Source: Diaporthe sp. PMI_573
Lineage: Eukaryota; Ascomycota; Sordariomycetes; Diaporthales; Diaporthaceae
Assembly (NCBI GenBank): GCA_021399435.1
Contig: JAJTUP010000001.1
Coordinates: 2,790,001-2,854,000, forward strand
Length of the DNA stretch: 64,000 bases
Direction of reading: 5' to 3'
Shown here: piece after piece, positions 47,501-57,905 of the stretch
Numbering within the stretch: the stretch's first letter is position 1
Layout of the letters: every line of letters starts with the position of its first letter
The notes under the pieces: model-generated
Seen by the model: only the letters and a program-made list of their open reading frames with translations
What the model was told of the DNA's origin: nothing
Database searches by the model: none
Made by a program: the position numbers and the translations under genes

Positions 47501-47953
47501 TTAGCATCCCTGCCTCTGGTCGGACTCCCGGATGTCAATCTCGCGCTCCCCTCCACAGTTCTGAACATTTAGGACCCGGTATTGGTTGCAATTCGGGTAG
47601 GCAATCTCGATGGTGATGTCACACCGAGGGAACTGGCCGGTTGCCGCCCTGAAAGTTGTGGCCGTGTTGGGTCTGACCCCGATCAGGCCGCAGAAAGGCC
47701 TAGACGAGGGCGGTCCAAGCCCACTGATGCATGTTGTTAACCCTGTGACGTTTTATGACAGCGGGAGCAAAACATACATGAAAGCGAGGCAAGTCTTCTC
47801 TTGCCGAGCCTCGAGCCCTCTCGCTAGCCCTTGGGGGGCAGGGGAGTAATCGAACACCGGAATGGCGTCGGCCTCGGGAACGGGGGCGAGCGAGGCCATC
47901 AACGTTGCGCTGGACAGCCCGAGAGTGGAAAAAAGGTAATAGAAGGAAACCAT
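47501..47953 (-). CDS. Small secreted six-cysteine protein (effector-like candidate)
   Basis: Spliced gene, easily missed because the second exon has no start codon of its own. Exons 47953-47778 and 47723-47501, intron 54 nt (GTATGT...CATCAG), give 132 aa. Residues 1-21 form a signal peptide (MVSFYYLFSTLGLSSATLMAS). Residues about 22-50 form a proline/acid-rich propeptide-like stretch ending at Arg50. The mature part holds exactly six cysteines at 55, 70, 93, 104, 115 and 132, the last being the C-terminal residue, allowing three disulfides. No transmembrane or GPI signal exists. Size, secretion and cysteine pattern are those of apoplastic effectors or antimicrobial proteins; no named family is recognised. 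A strong TATA box (TATATAAA) lies about 115 nt upstream. Splicing is inferred. Confidence 0.78.
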
Positions 47954-48063
47954 CGTGAAGTTTGAAACAGAGTATGTCGTTGTAAAGAGTGATCTGACTG
48001 TGTAATTGATTTGAGTGAGTGATTGAGGATACTGAACAACACTTTGGGAGGCATGTCGTGCCC

Positions 48064-48071
48064 TTTATATA
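48064..48071 (-). promoter_or_regulatory. TATA box of six-Cys secreted gene
   Basis: TATATAAA on the minus strand, about 115 nt upstream of the ATG at 47953, followed by an A/C-rich leader. It supports the gene model downstream. Confidence 0.6.
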
Positions 48072-51000
48072 TTTTTTGCCTCCACCACTTTCAGTATCTC
48101 GACTGAACATCCTTTACGGTGGCCCGCGATATCTTAGATTGCCTCCTATCTCCCTTGAGGGAGTACCTCGCCGTCCACGGATGAGCTGAACACTCCGAGC
48201 GCTGCGGTGGGTCTCTGCTGGTTTCGTTCCTCCTGTCGTGGAAAGCTATCTTTGGCTGTACACTGCGCATCCACCTGAGGCAGAACAGAGACTCGAAACA
48301 ACGTGCTCACAATACAGTTAAATTACGTTGAAGTCATGAAGTCATACATCACACCCCTTGGAAGAAGAAGAGTCTAGACTCTGGAATGCCTTAACTCAGG
48401 ATTAAGGTTACGTCTACAAGCTGGAATTGGTTTCTGAGATTGAAATCGGAAGACGAAAATATATCTCAAGACTTTTCATCCTTCACATCATCAAGGACAC
48501 AGTGGAGTTATTGGCCGAAACACCCGAAGGCGCCTCCTAGCGTGAGTGAACTGAAAGAGTATCTTTTCACAATTCTCTCGGACTCGCTAAACCTGGACTG
48601 CTTCACGCGTAAAATGTTTGCTTGTACACCGCGTGCTCGCGACGCCATCAGCGCTTAAGCGCTTGAAAGCAGGGGCTTTTAGAACGGAGCATTACGAATG
48701 ACGTTAAGGCTGGATGTGTTTGCGCACTGTCTGTGTGGTTGAGCATGAATGTCTATTCACCCTTAAACACCTATAACCAGGGGAGGATAGCACTTCAGAA
48801 CTTCTTACAGCACTTGGCGAGGGTCCCATTAGGCTAAAGCTCCTCGCAATAGAAATAATACTGTGCTGTGCCTCGGCTGTCGGGCTTCTGCCGCATGAGC
48901 TAAACAGCCTCAAGAACGAGGCTGGAGACACTGTCGCTTCCCTGAGCGAGAAACGCGCGCGCCAAGGGCGTATTAGCAGAGCCTATACCATGGCTTGCCC
49001 CACACAGCCCAAGGGGCGTGAGCACTCATGTGGGTACGTGGGCCGTGGACGTGATGCGATTTGCTGACCTTCGTCGCCAAAAACCGATTCTTGAAAAAAG
49101 GGTCCTTGGAATCTAGATCGTAATCTTGGCAAGGTGTAATCATAGTCTTCTCTCTTTAGATCGGATATTCGCGACGGAGACAGCTGGACTAGTACAGCGA
49201 TATATCCGGCCCTTACGCAGTACCCTATCTTTACGGGTTGGACCTCTGGGCGCGGCCATGTTCCTTTCCCCGTCCCTCCGCCCCAGCCCACGCTTTGAAA
49301 CGAAACGGTCATACTATCATCAAATTTGAAATATTTGATCTTTGTATTTCTCCTTGTGGGGTGAAGGAAGTGGGGGCTAGAAGAGAGGCGTTTGGAAAGG
49401 CATGCTGTACTTAGACTGGTTACCGCTGTACCCATCTGTTCGTTTACTTGTGAATATGATCTCTTTTTCTTTCCCTTATTGAAAATGTGTTCCGTTTCCC
49501 AATTTTCCTTTTGAAAAAACTACTGTCCGCAGCGTTTACTGGGGTTAATGAATTCCTTTTAAGTACGGCATGGTGCACGTCGCTTCACAACCGATTATCC
49601 GACTTTGTGAGACCACATAAACTCAGCCTTTTTGATCAACGGGACTCTGGGCGTTAGAGAAAGGTCCGAACCTTGCGCTTGTCCGTCTCCGAAACTCCAG
49701 TTCCACGTGGGCTAGAACGTCCTATCCGGACACAAGGTTGGAAGGTTTCGATGAGTTTATTAGTGTTGAAGACTAGCCTAATGTACCCTGCAATACCGCG
49801 CCACATTAGCGTTGAATGTTGAGCATCTTTCTACGCCCCGGTTCCTGGAAGTTCAGCATCCTGAAGCACAGTCCGCAATCATCTCATTTTTTCGCAGGCC
49901 ACCCGTGGCCGCTCATCTGATGCGTATATTTGCAATTGTCGACACAGTTGACCGGTGCTAAAGTGAGGATAACTGTACTTCAAGAACTCCCTACAAATTT
50001 TAACCTTTAAACTGAGGTAGAAGCAAGCATGTTGTCTTCGTAATGTTTACAGTGATCCTGGAGACAGAGGTGATATTTAGGCATTGTTGGAAAAAGCGTA
50101 GAAAGAAAACGATCTTCCGACTGCCGACAATACAGCCTCAAACTGCAAGACGGAAAGCAGACAGGCGGATCCGAAATTGCCGAAAGAATCTCGGTCTACA
50201 TTATCTAAGTATCGTCGCTATATTTATATAAATTAATAAATATCCACTAAGGTTCCTTGACTTTTCCAGAAGGACCTGTGCTAAACCAGGCAAGGCCAGT
50301 GAACAGAGTCCTCGTCTGCATTAATCGTCTAGAAGGACAATTAACTTTGCTAGGGCTACAACAGGCTTTGTTAGCAAGGCTCAGTGATTCTGAGTTGGAT
50401 GAAGACAGAACTATGACAATCGGCAGAACTAGTATCGCCGTGTGCTGGTTTGATAAGTGTCGGCAAAGACCAGACCATCACTCAATCAGTTTACTGCACA
50501 ACGATACAATCCTTCAGAGGGCCCAGCACATAGCGGTGTTTGCTCAACTTGGCTTAGGAGAGACTCTTTACTGCCTAGGTTATGCTGTAGTGTTACTATA
50601 ATTTTATGAGCATGCCGTCCCTGATGTTATTCCAGTTACTACCTTCTTTTGTAGGGGTAATAAACGTTGATTTGTGATGTACATTCTCTACTAAGTTTTG
50701 GGACCCACTAAGTCACCCTCGGCCCAATCTCTTAGTAAAGGCGGTTTGAGGTGGAGAATTCAACAATTAACATAAATTATCCCTGCAATGGTGTATGCGG
50801 ACACAAGACAAACCATTGAGAGTAGACTTGAAAGGCTTTGCTCAGAGGTCATGAGTCAAATTTGCCGAATGGCAGATCACTCCATGAATATCGTTGAATA
50901 TAAGCTAGCTCTTGAACTCAGAGGATCTGGAAAACGACTTGAAAAGGAGGCATGACATCATGAATCTGTCTTCTCTTCTGATCTTTATTCAACATCCAGT

Positions 51001-51946
51001 CTTCACCGGTTGAAAGTACGACAGTGCCGCCCTCACTGAGATGAATGTCTCCTAGAGACCTCCCATTCAGTCACCACTGGGAGGAGACCCAACTAGTCCA
51101 TCGGCAGGGAATAGCTCGACATGTCGGTGATAGCCCAAATAGCTGCTATCTGATATAAAATGCGAAACATCATCAACTTCCCAGACTTCTCTCGCACAGA
51201 TGTAGGATTGGAACCATTGGCTTTATCAAAAATTAAATGATAGAGAGATTGCAAGAGAAGCGGGAGGATCTAGAAAATGACCTAGGGGTCATTAGATCCT
51301 ACAACAAGCGGTTTCAGCAATATGTGAAAGCACTCCTACTAGTAGTTGTTTTATTGCAGTCTACTTATGAGACCTATCAATGGCCCAAATTAAGGTTGCT
51401 TCAGCATAATCTGCACAAAGGAGTTCTTTTCTCGCCAGTGCTTCGACTGGTGTCTTGCTTATAAGTATCCACATGTAGAAGATTCGTATGGCACGATACC
51501 TGTGAAAGTAACAATTTTCATAAAGAATGCTGAAGGACTCACAATCTGTAAGCCATCGTGTAGCGCCAAAATTGTGCCACAAAAGTAATTATAAAGTCTT
51601 TCAAACTTGCCTAGGTAGCATCTTAGATCAAGCTCACTTGAATCTATTGAAAGCGTAATTCTGTCAATTTATGATTCAGCTGCTCGTGCCTGTCACACCA
51701 TTCAAGTAAATGATAAGGTTGAGCCACATATCGCAATCTTGAGAAGATTAGATTCAAGTCCCCGAAGTTGTTGCACAATCATTGACTCATGATGTATGCT
51801 CCCAGTAATCAACAAGTGCCGGTGTGTGACAAGCTGATCTAGTTTGTCATGATTGATCCAAACTGTGTGCAGATCATAAGTGCAGGTGTCAAAGTGGCTC
51901 ACTGGTCACATCGTGTCATCAGGCTAAGAGGTCTGCCCAACCCACC

Positions 51947-51955
51947 TATAAATAG
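51947..51955 (+). promoter_or_regulatory. TATA-like element before the Cys-rich ORF
   Basis: TATAAATAG stands 155 nt upstream of the ATG at 52107 in an AT-rich setting, so chance occurrence is quite possible. Confidence 0.3.
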
Positions 51956-52106
51956 GAGTATGTGATACCCATAGCCTTTGATTGTCGGTTTGGTGCACAT
52001 TGCCTTCAAATTGGAAGCAAATGCAGCCAAGTGACAAACCTAACGCTGAAAAAAACACGATATATCAACTCAGATATTGCTGTATTACATAAAGCTATCG
52101 CACAGC

Positions 52107-52352
52107 ATGGAATCTGACAAGTATGTAAGCCTTAGAGGGGGTGGCGGGCGCCCAAACCTTGATAGTGGGAGTTGCTGCCCAGATTGCTGTCCCGAATACC
52201 AGCCTATCGATGATTATTATTGTAGCGAGGGAAGATGCAGGTGTAAGAAGAAGAAAGACTGTATATCATGTACGCGCCGACGGGGTTGGGACTTTTTGGA
52301 CGGACCTGATGCTAGGGGCTATCAGCGGGGAGGACCAAGCAGTTGGTATTAA
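52107..52352 (+). CDS. Candidate Cys-rich small protein (81 aa), speculative
   Basis: ORF starting at the first ATG after a TATA-like box. It has nine cysteines between residues 23 and 55 (CC..CC pattern, then YYC, RCRC, DCISC) with a lysine cluster between. No signal peptide is visible, so a cytosolic metal-binding or unprocessed role would be needed, or a missing upstream exon. The overlapping frame +2 codes a different plausible peptide to 52407, and an early GTATGT could be a donor. Reality is doubtful. Confidence 0.28.
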   Translation: MESDKYVSLRGGGGRPNLDSGSCCPDCCPEYQPIDDYYCSEGRCRCKKKKDCISCTRRRGWDFLDGPDARGYQRGGPSSWY

Positions 52353-53344
52353 CCTGGAGGAAGTACTTGGGAGTGGGTTGCACACTCTCGTATTTCAATC
52401 TTTTTGATCAATCGATAGCTACGTAGCGGAAATGTATTTTTCTTCTCTCTTCAACTTGAGATGTTGGATCATATACTTGTTTGTGTTAACCATGATCTAC
52501 CATCATCTGCTTCGGCTTGTTTTCCTATATCCTTAGGTCTGCTTACAAAATTGACCAGGGCAGCTTCATCGACCACAGTATTTGAAACAGACTGTCCACC
52601 ATGGCATTGCTGACATCACCGGTATATGGTATGCGTGCTGGAGGCCGGGGCTGAAAGAATTTTCAGACTTCACTGGCCGGGCTCGACCACCATGAGAAAA
52701 GCTAGTGTCTTGTCAGGAGAGCGTAGACCCGTAGCCGGACCGAACAGTGGCTTTCTGAGATTCTCTTGGCTCACCACCATTTCTCAAGCCACACTCTTGG
52801 AGAGAGACGTTGTGTTTTTGCAAGGGTATTCCCCACACGCCGGGTCACATTAGTGTACAGGTCAGGTACGCTACATGGCCAGGTACCTGGGTACATGCAT
52901 GTGAAGATCGGGAGAGCCCTGTTGATCTTGTTGATCTCATCCTGCCAGCCGATCCAATGAGCCTGGAACTTCGTAGATCATTCGCGACCTTCTTCCGAAG
53001 CTCCGGCCCTGGCAGCATCCACCTCAGCAGTCGAACTTCTGTGCCTTTAACTCCTTTTCTGACAAGTGACGTGGGCTGTTTTACCGACCATATTCGAATC
53101 CACGTACTTGAACATAGTTCTTGTTATAGAAATGTAAAGGTAGCGGAGAGAAATGAGTGTAGATTTAGTTCCTCCTTTTCTTGGCTACATGTTTGCCTGG
53201 CCTATTAGCTACTTGCTACATATGTACGTATATTATCTTGAGCACAACAAAACATATATGTCCTTTTGAACAGAATAACCTTCTGCCCTGAGTCAGGGGC
53301 AGCAAGCCAGCACAGGATCACGCCACACATTGACGTTATGATGA
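52353..53344. other. Intergenic region
   Basis: 1 kb with no convincing gene. A 132-codon frame at 52810-53208 lacks recognisable features. Confidence 0.45.
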
Positions 53345-53950
53345 TCAAGAAGAAAACGCCGTCACAGCAGCAGAGAAGGCAGCATTGATCGCGTTAGCCG
53401 CAGACTGCGCCGCGGCCTTCTGGTCCGCGGACGCGATGTTGACGAGTGTGGTTCCGAGGGTGGCCGACTTGGACTGCAGGCTCTGGAGCGTGGACAGGAC
53501 GATGGAGGTTATGCCCAGGGACTGGAAGTCGGCCTTGCGGTTGGTCAGGGCGGTCAGGGAGGCCTGGATGTCTGGGGTGAGGGTGCCCGTGACGTAGCCG
53601 ATGATGGTCTGCGAGTCCGCGCTCGAGGCCTGGGCCTCGTCTGCGGCGGCCGTGTTGGCGTTGTCAATCTGGGTCTGTGGAGCTTGTCAGTATCGCTTTT
53701 CTCCAGTTGCTCTGAGCTGGTGCTCGAGGCAGGGGGTGGGGGGACTCACGCCGACGGTGGTGGCGTCAGATTGGATGCCCAGAGCCCCGAGGAGGGATCC
53801 GTCCCAGTTGGTAACGGTGGTGGTCAGAGCCCGGGTCGAGGCATCAATGCTCTGAAGGTTGGCAAGAGTCTCTGCGGGATCACGCCGGATCAAGGAGGGG
53901 AGGGCCGTAATGGCCGTGGCGAAGACGAAAACGGAGGCGAAGTTGACCAT
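53345..53950 (-). CDS. HsbA-type cell-wall galactomannoprotein (hydrophobic surface binding protein A family)
   Basis: Two exons, 53950-53750 and 53674-53345, give 176 aa; intron 75 nt. A signal peptide spans 1-18 (MVNFASVFVFATAITALP), followed by RR at 22-23, a possible Kex2 site. The mature part is Ala/Thr/Ser-rich, cysteine-free and helical, with the pattern L..I...T.AL...V..W typical of HsbA (PF12296). HsbA adsorbs to hydrophobic surfaces and, in Aspergillus, recruits cutinase-like esterases; relatives are antigenic galactomannoproteins of the wall. Sequence near the end, AAAQSAANAINAAFSAA, fits the family's C-terminal helix. It lies alone in a gene-poor stretch. An AT-rich TATTTATA element lies about 135 nt upstream. 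Confidence 0.88.
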
Positions 53951-56900
53951 TTTGGCAGTTTTCTGGTAGGCAGTTGAATATAAAGGCCGTGTGTGTTTTG
54001 GTTTATGACAATGAATGCTTTTCACAAGATGTAGAGACAGTCCGAATATCTGAAAGTGTGTAATGAGTGGAGGATGGGGGCACATATAAATATTCTCAGC
54101 TTACACGCAGCTGGGCTTGGGATGTATCATGACGGCGCGCATCCAGCCTCCCGAGATACATCCTCGGCCTACGTTGCTTCGGAATGACTTGTGATGCTGA
54201 TGCAAATGCTTGGCCCGGTCTTTCGCCATTGTGAATGCGACCCAAGGTCGTAGCCGGAGGGCTTCGTGAGTGTGCTGAGGCGGTCGATACTTGCTGCACT
54301 CGGCCGGAGGTCAGTTCCAACACCTGCCCTGGGCCGGATCATTGGCCATAATTGGGTGTCGTCGGACGAGCCTAGACTAGGCAAAAAATATCCCCGTTAT
54401 AGGTCATGGGTCTGTCCATCCGCAGAATGCGGGGAAGACTTGGGTCAACCTGGGAGGTCCGGTGAGCTTGATGGCCGTTGTGGCAGGTGGTCCGAGATGT
54501 AGGCCGTACTGACCAGTGGTGTGTTGTCTCAAACTGTTCATCCAATTGTTTGGGACGAACCCCTGGAACTAATAACAAAGACGTTGTGGATGCGAGCCAT
54601 CACAGCTATGCCAAGGAAGAGGCGAACAGGTGGTGCCGGCTCAGGTCGGGTTCCCAGAGCGTATCTGCCTCGATGTTGAACTCAGACTGATTTATGATCT
54701 TCATTCTGTATAGTAGACGTATTAAAGCCTCGGGGATACTCTAGAATTCAAGCCGTCAAGCATTTTCAGTCCATCTAAGCACCTGGGGCTGCCGGCAGGA
54801 GCTGCTCAGACGTAGCTCGATAACGGGCGCTGATGCTAGCTCCGATTGTCTTTTTCGGCAGGAGTAGCGACCTCCGAGCGCAAGTGTTCCTCGGCAACGG
54901 AGGTCTTTTCGTCAATGAAAAGGCTCATGATACAGCATGGCGGCTCGTCCAAGCAAGGCCCGAACGTCGGTGTGCGGGCAAGGGGATGCGGTCCGCGGCC
55001 TGCGCCTCACGACAGCCCTCTTCGGAGGAAGGGAATACCTTTTACATAACAAAATCACTTCTCGTTGGTGCAATCTGTGTTCTCCCCGCGGGATATGGCT
55101 GTGCGGCGATCACACGCTGCGAGAGTGATCCAGGGGTGTTGACGGTGTCGTGAGGGGCGCGAGGGGCTCACAGAGTTTGGCGGTGTTGGAGAAATCCTGC
55201 TTGGGGTCGGACAACACTCCTGATTCGGCTCCGAGGGGCTGAACAGCGTGCAAGCCACAACCATTGTTATGTTGTGCAGTATAGGCATCGGAAATAGCAT
55301 CATCTCCTCGGTCAAGGTTGCCCTGGGCAGCGGAATGGTGTGTTATCATAATCCCACCATGTTTTGGAATGAGGTTTGTCCGGTAGTAGAGAGTGTCAGT
55401 GACGTTGGTATGTTGCATTGGAGCAACTGAAGTATGCAGCCCAGATCGTTACCACACCAGTGGACCTCAGCCAGGTGCTCAAAACAAATTGGACGTTGAA
55501 TCGCAGAATTAAGACAAATCTCAACCAATCATCTTGTTGGGGGTACGCGGCGACTGAGGCTTATTTGTTCGACAAGTCGTCACAGACGATGGGGGGAAAA
55601 TACCAGTCGCTGAAATGAAGCATGAAACGGAGCACTACAGGCGTGGTCTAGTTCAGCTTCAAACATTAGCCGAGTGGTAACTGAATAGTTTCTGCGGCTG
55701 TTATCTACTAGACACGATCCATCACTATCCATGATGCCGATAGCAATCGGATGAGAAACTTGGGAAACAGACAATGTTATTCCTCAGGAAGCCAACAAAT
55801 TATACTCTTGTAGAGTGTACAAACATCTAAAACTCATTCATTTGCTTCTGTATATCCATTTAGTCATGCCGTTGGCATAAATGCTTATTATGAACAGTCC
55901 CATATTGAAAACCCTAGAGTACAATGAGGTGCCACGTGCTCAACGAACATTATAAAATCCTGACAGTCACGGTAGGTTAGGCATCATCTACCTAGTAATT
56001 CAATAGCAGCATTCTTGTTCCCTGTCATTCTTGTTGCTAGTCGTTAGATTCTATTGACGTCCTCACAATGTCGGTATGTATTGAACGGTGAATAGAACAG
56101 ACTCATCTCGCCTTCATGCCGGAGATATCATCGATCGTAATCGTTGCATTGCATTTCATGGAGTGTTCTTGAGCCATATCAAGCATAGTGGGTAATGAGC
56201 AAGGCTTTTCATGGCCATGAAGGATTCCACCCTTCTGTTCCGCCCTGTTTGTGAGCTTTGCTAGGAGCATTAGAGCCGATGTTCAATGTTCGACAGCAGA
56301 AGGAAAGCTATGGTTATAGGCATACAGTGAGTCTTACAATCGGACTCGCACCACATCGGCAAGGAATCACCAAGTTGGCTTCCACTTTCGGCATTCATTT
56401 CAAGCCTAAAGACTTGTGGGTGTTGGACGCAGAGTTCGAAAACTGGCTCTACGACTGGTTTGTGGTTGCAAAAGCTTAGGAACCAAGTAAGCCGTGAAAT
56501 TGCTCAACGTTCTAATTCCTCTTACTTCAAGCAAGTTTCTGAATAGGAAAAAAATTTGGGGTGAAAATTGATTTCTTGCTTGTCGCAGCTATTTGACATT
56601 ATTGCAGTGTCTGCCTGTCCTGCCGTCCTGTGATGGACATCAATATCTGTTACGTGATACACCCTTGGATGACCTGAGCGACAAAGCAAAGGGAACAGCG
56701 TACAGCACGAGGGACACAACACAACAATGGATGGACCGAGGGCTCAATCCCAGCACATCCGGATATCAGTCCGTAGACATGAGATTCAGTGCTATCGGCT
56801 GAGCTGGCGCCGTCAAGACTTGACCGTTTGGCTGAGTAGAGAGGCCGGAATCACATGTAGACTCAAAGCATCGTGATAGATACAGTGCACTACTCAATCG

Positions 56901-57180
56901 GACTGTATATGTGAAGGAAATGATTCAGAAAGTCAAAGTTGGTCAATTTCAAGGTAGACCAAAAAGCCGTTAGACGTATGATGGACTTATGTTCCCGCGA
57001 AGCCCTCCCGAGACAGCTATTTACAGCCAAGCACCTCAACTGCAAGTGTATTGCAGACTCTTGGGTTCACAGCCAATCCTGAGCCTACAGCCTGCATAGA
57101 AAAGCCATCCGAGCCCAACCAAGAGAGCCAGAGCAATAAATCCCAGGACGCGCCCCCGCCACACCACACACAACCACAGC
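53951..57180. other. Gene-poor region
   Basis: 3.2 kb with no supported gene. A 66-codon frame at 56279-56479 was considered (see rejected list). Parts of 55.7-57.0 kb are AT-rich. Confidence 0.5.
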
Positions 57181-57905
57181 CTAGTCAGAATCACTGCTCG
57201 ACGACGAGCCATGACTCCCCCTCCGCTTCTGGTGGCCATGCTTCTTCTCCTTCTTATGCTTCTTGTCCTTCTTGTCCTTCTTCTTCTTGTCGAACTTGTT
57301 CTCCAGCATGTTCCCGCCAATCGCACCCACGAGCGCGGCGCCCACGGACGCGAGCCCGCCACCCCCGGCCGAGTGGGCGGCGTAGCCTGCGGCGCCGGCC
57401 CCCATGACCGTGCCCATCAGGCCGCGCTCGTCCTGCCCTGGCTGCCCTGGCTGCCCTGGCTGTCCTCCGTGTTGTTGGCCGTAAGCGGGAGCAGCGCCGC
57501 CCTGAGGCTGGTGGCCGTACTGCTGCTGTGGCTGGTGCTGGTCGTGCTGGGGGGCATACTGTGGCTGCTGGGGTGGATACTGCTGGTGGCCGCCGTAGCC
57601 CTGGTGTTGCTGCTGTTGCTGCTGGTAAGGCGCGGGACTTGCGTACTGGTTGTACTGCTGCTGAGGGGGTGGGTTATACCCGCCCTGGTTGTAGGGGGAA
57701 TGGGAAGGGTAGCCCTGGAGTGTCCGAGAGTGTCAGCCGTGTTCTGCGGTGTCCTTGCGGCGCCTGCATATGTGATGATAGAGGAGGAGGGGCCATCGCA
57801 TACCTGCTGGGGGTTGTGGCCGGGCTGTCCGTAGCCCTGGCCACCGTACTGGTTTTGCTGGTGGTGGCCGCCGCCGCCGCCGGAGTAATAGTCGTTAGCA
57901 GACAT
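57181..57905 (-). CDS. Gln/Pro/Tyr-rich protein with glycine-zipper domain
   Basis: Two exons, 57905-57804 and 57714-57181, give 211 aa; intron 89 nt. The first two thirds are low-complexity and rich in Q, P, Y and G (YGGQGYGQPG, then Q-rich PPQQPQYAPQ), prion-like in composition. Then a Gly/Ala hydrophobic stretch GTVMGAGAAGYAAHSAGGGG...GAALVGAIGGNMLE forms a glycine zipper with two potential membrane hairpin helices. The C-terminus is a lysine block (KKKKDKKDKKHKKEKK) and a Ser/Asp end (SSSSDSD) resembling a CK2 target. Fungal relatives are of unknown function. The low-complexity start suggests condensate or membrane-associated behaviour, which is inference. Confidence 0.85.

Larger units (their letters stand above)
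47954..52106. other. Gene-poor, partly AT-rich region
   Basis: 4.2 kb with no confirmed gene. GC drops clearly from about 49.4 to 52 kb compared with the coding part of the window. Two degraded-looking frames exist (50257-50601 and 51237-51464), plus coding-like sense at 50790-50955, but they cannot be joined. No transposase or reverse-transcriptase motif is seen. It may be an old repeat decayed by RIP. Confidence 0.5.

Noticed and set aside
50257..50601. 114-codon frame in the AT-rich island
   Set aside because: No domain recognised, no start context or splice support, and neighbouring sense is broken; it may be a decayed repeat but cannot be called a gene.
56279..56479. 66-codon frame with plausible composition (FGIHFKPKDLWVLDAEFENWLYDW)
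   Set aside because: No supporting upstream exon or promoter could be joined with confidence; too short to judge.
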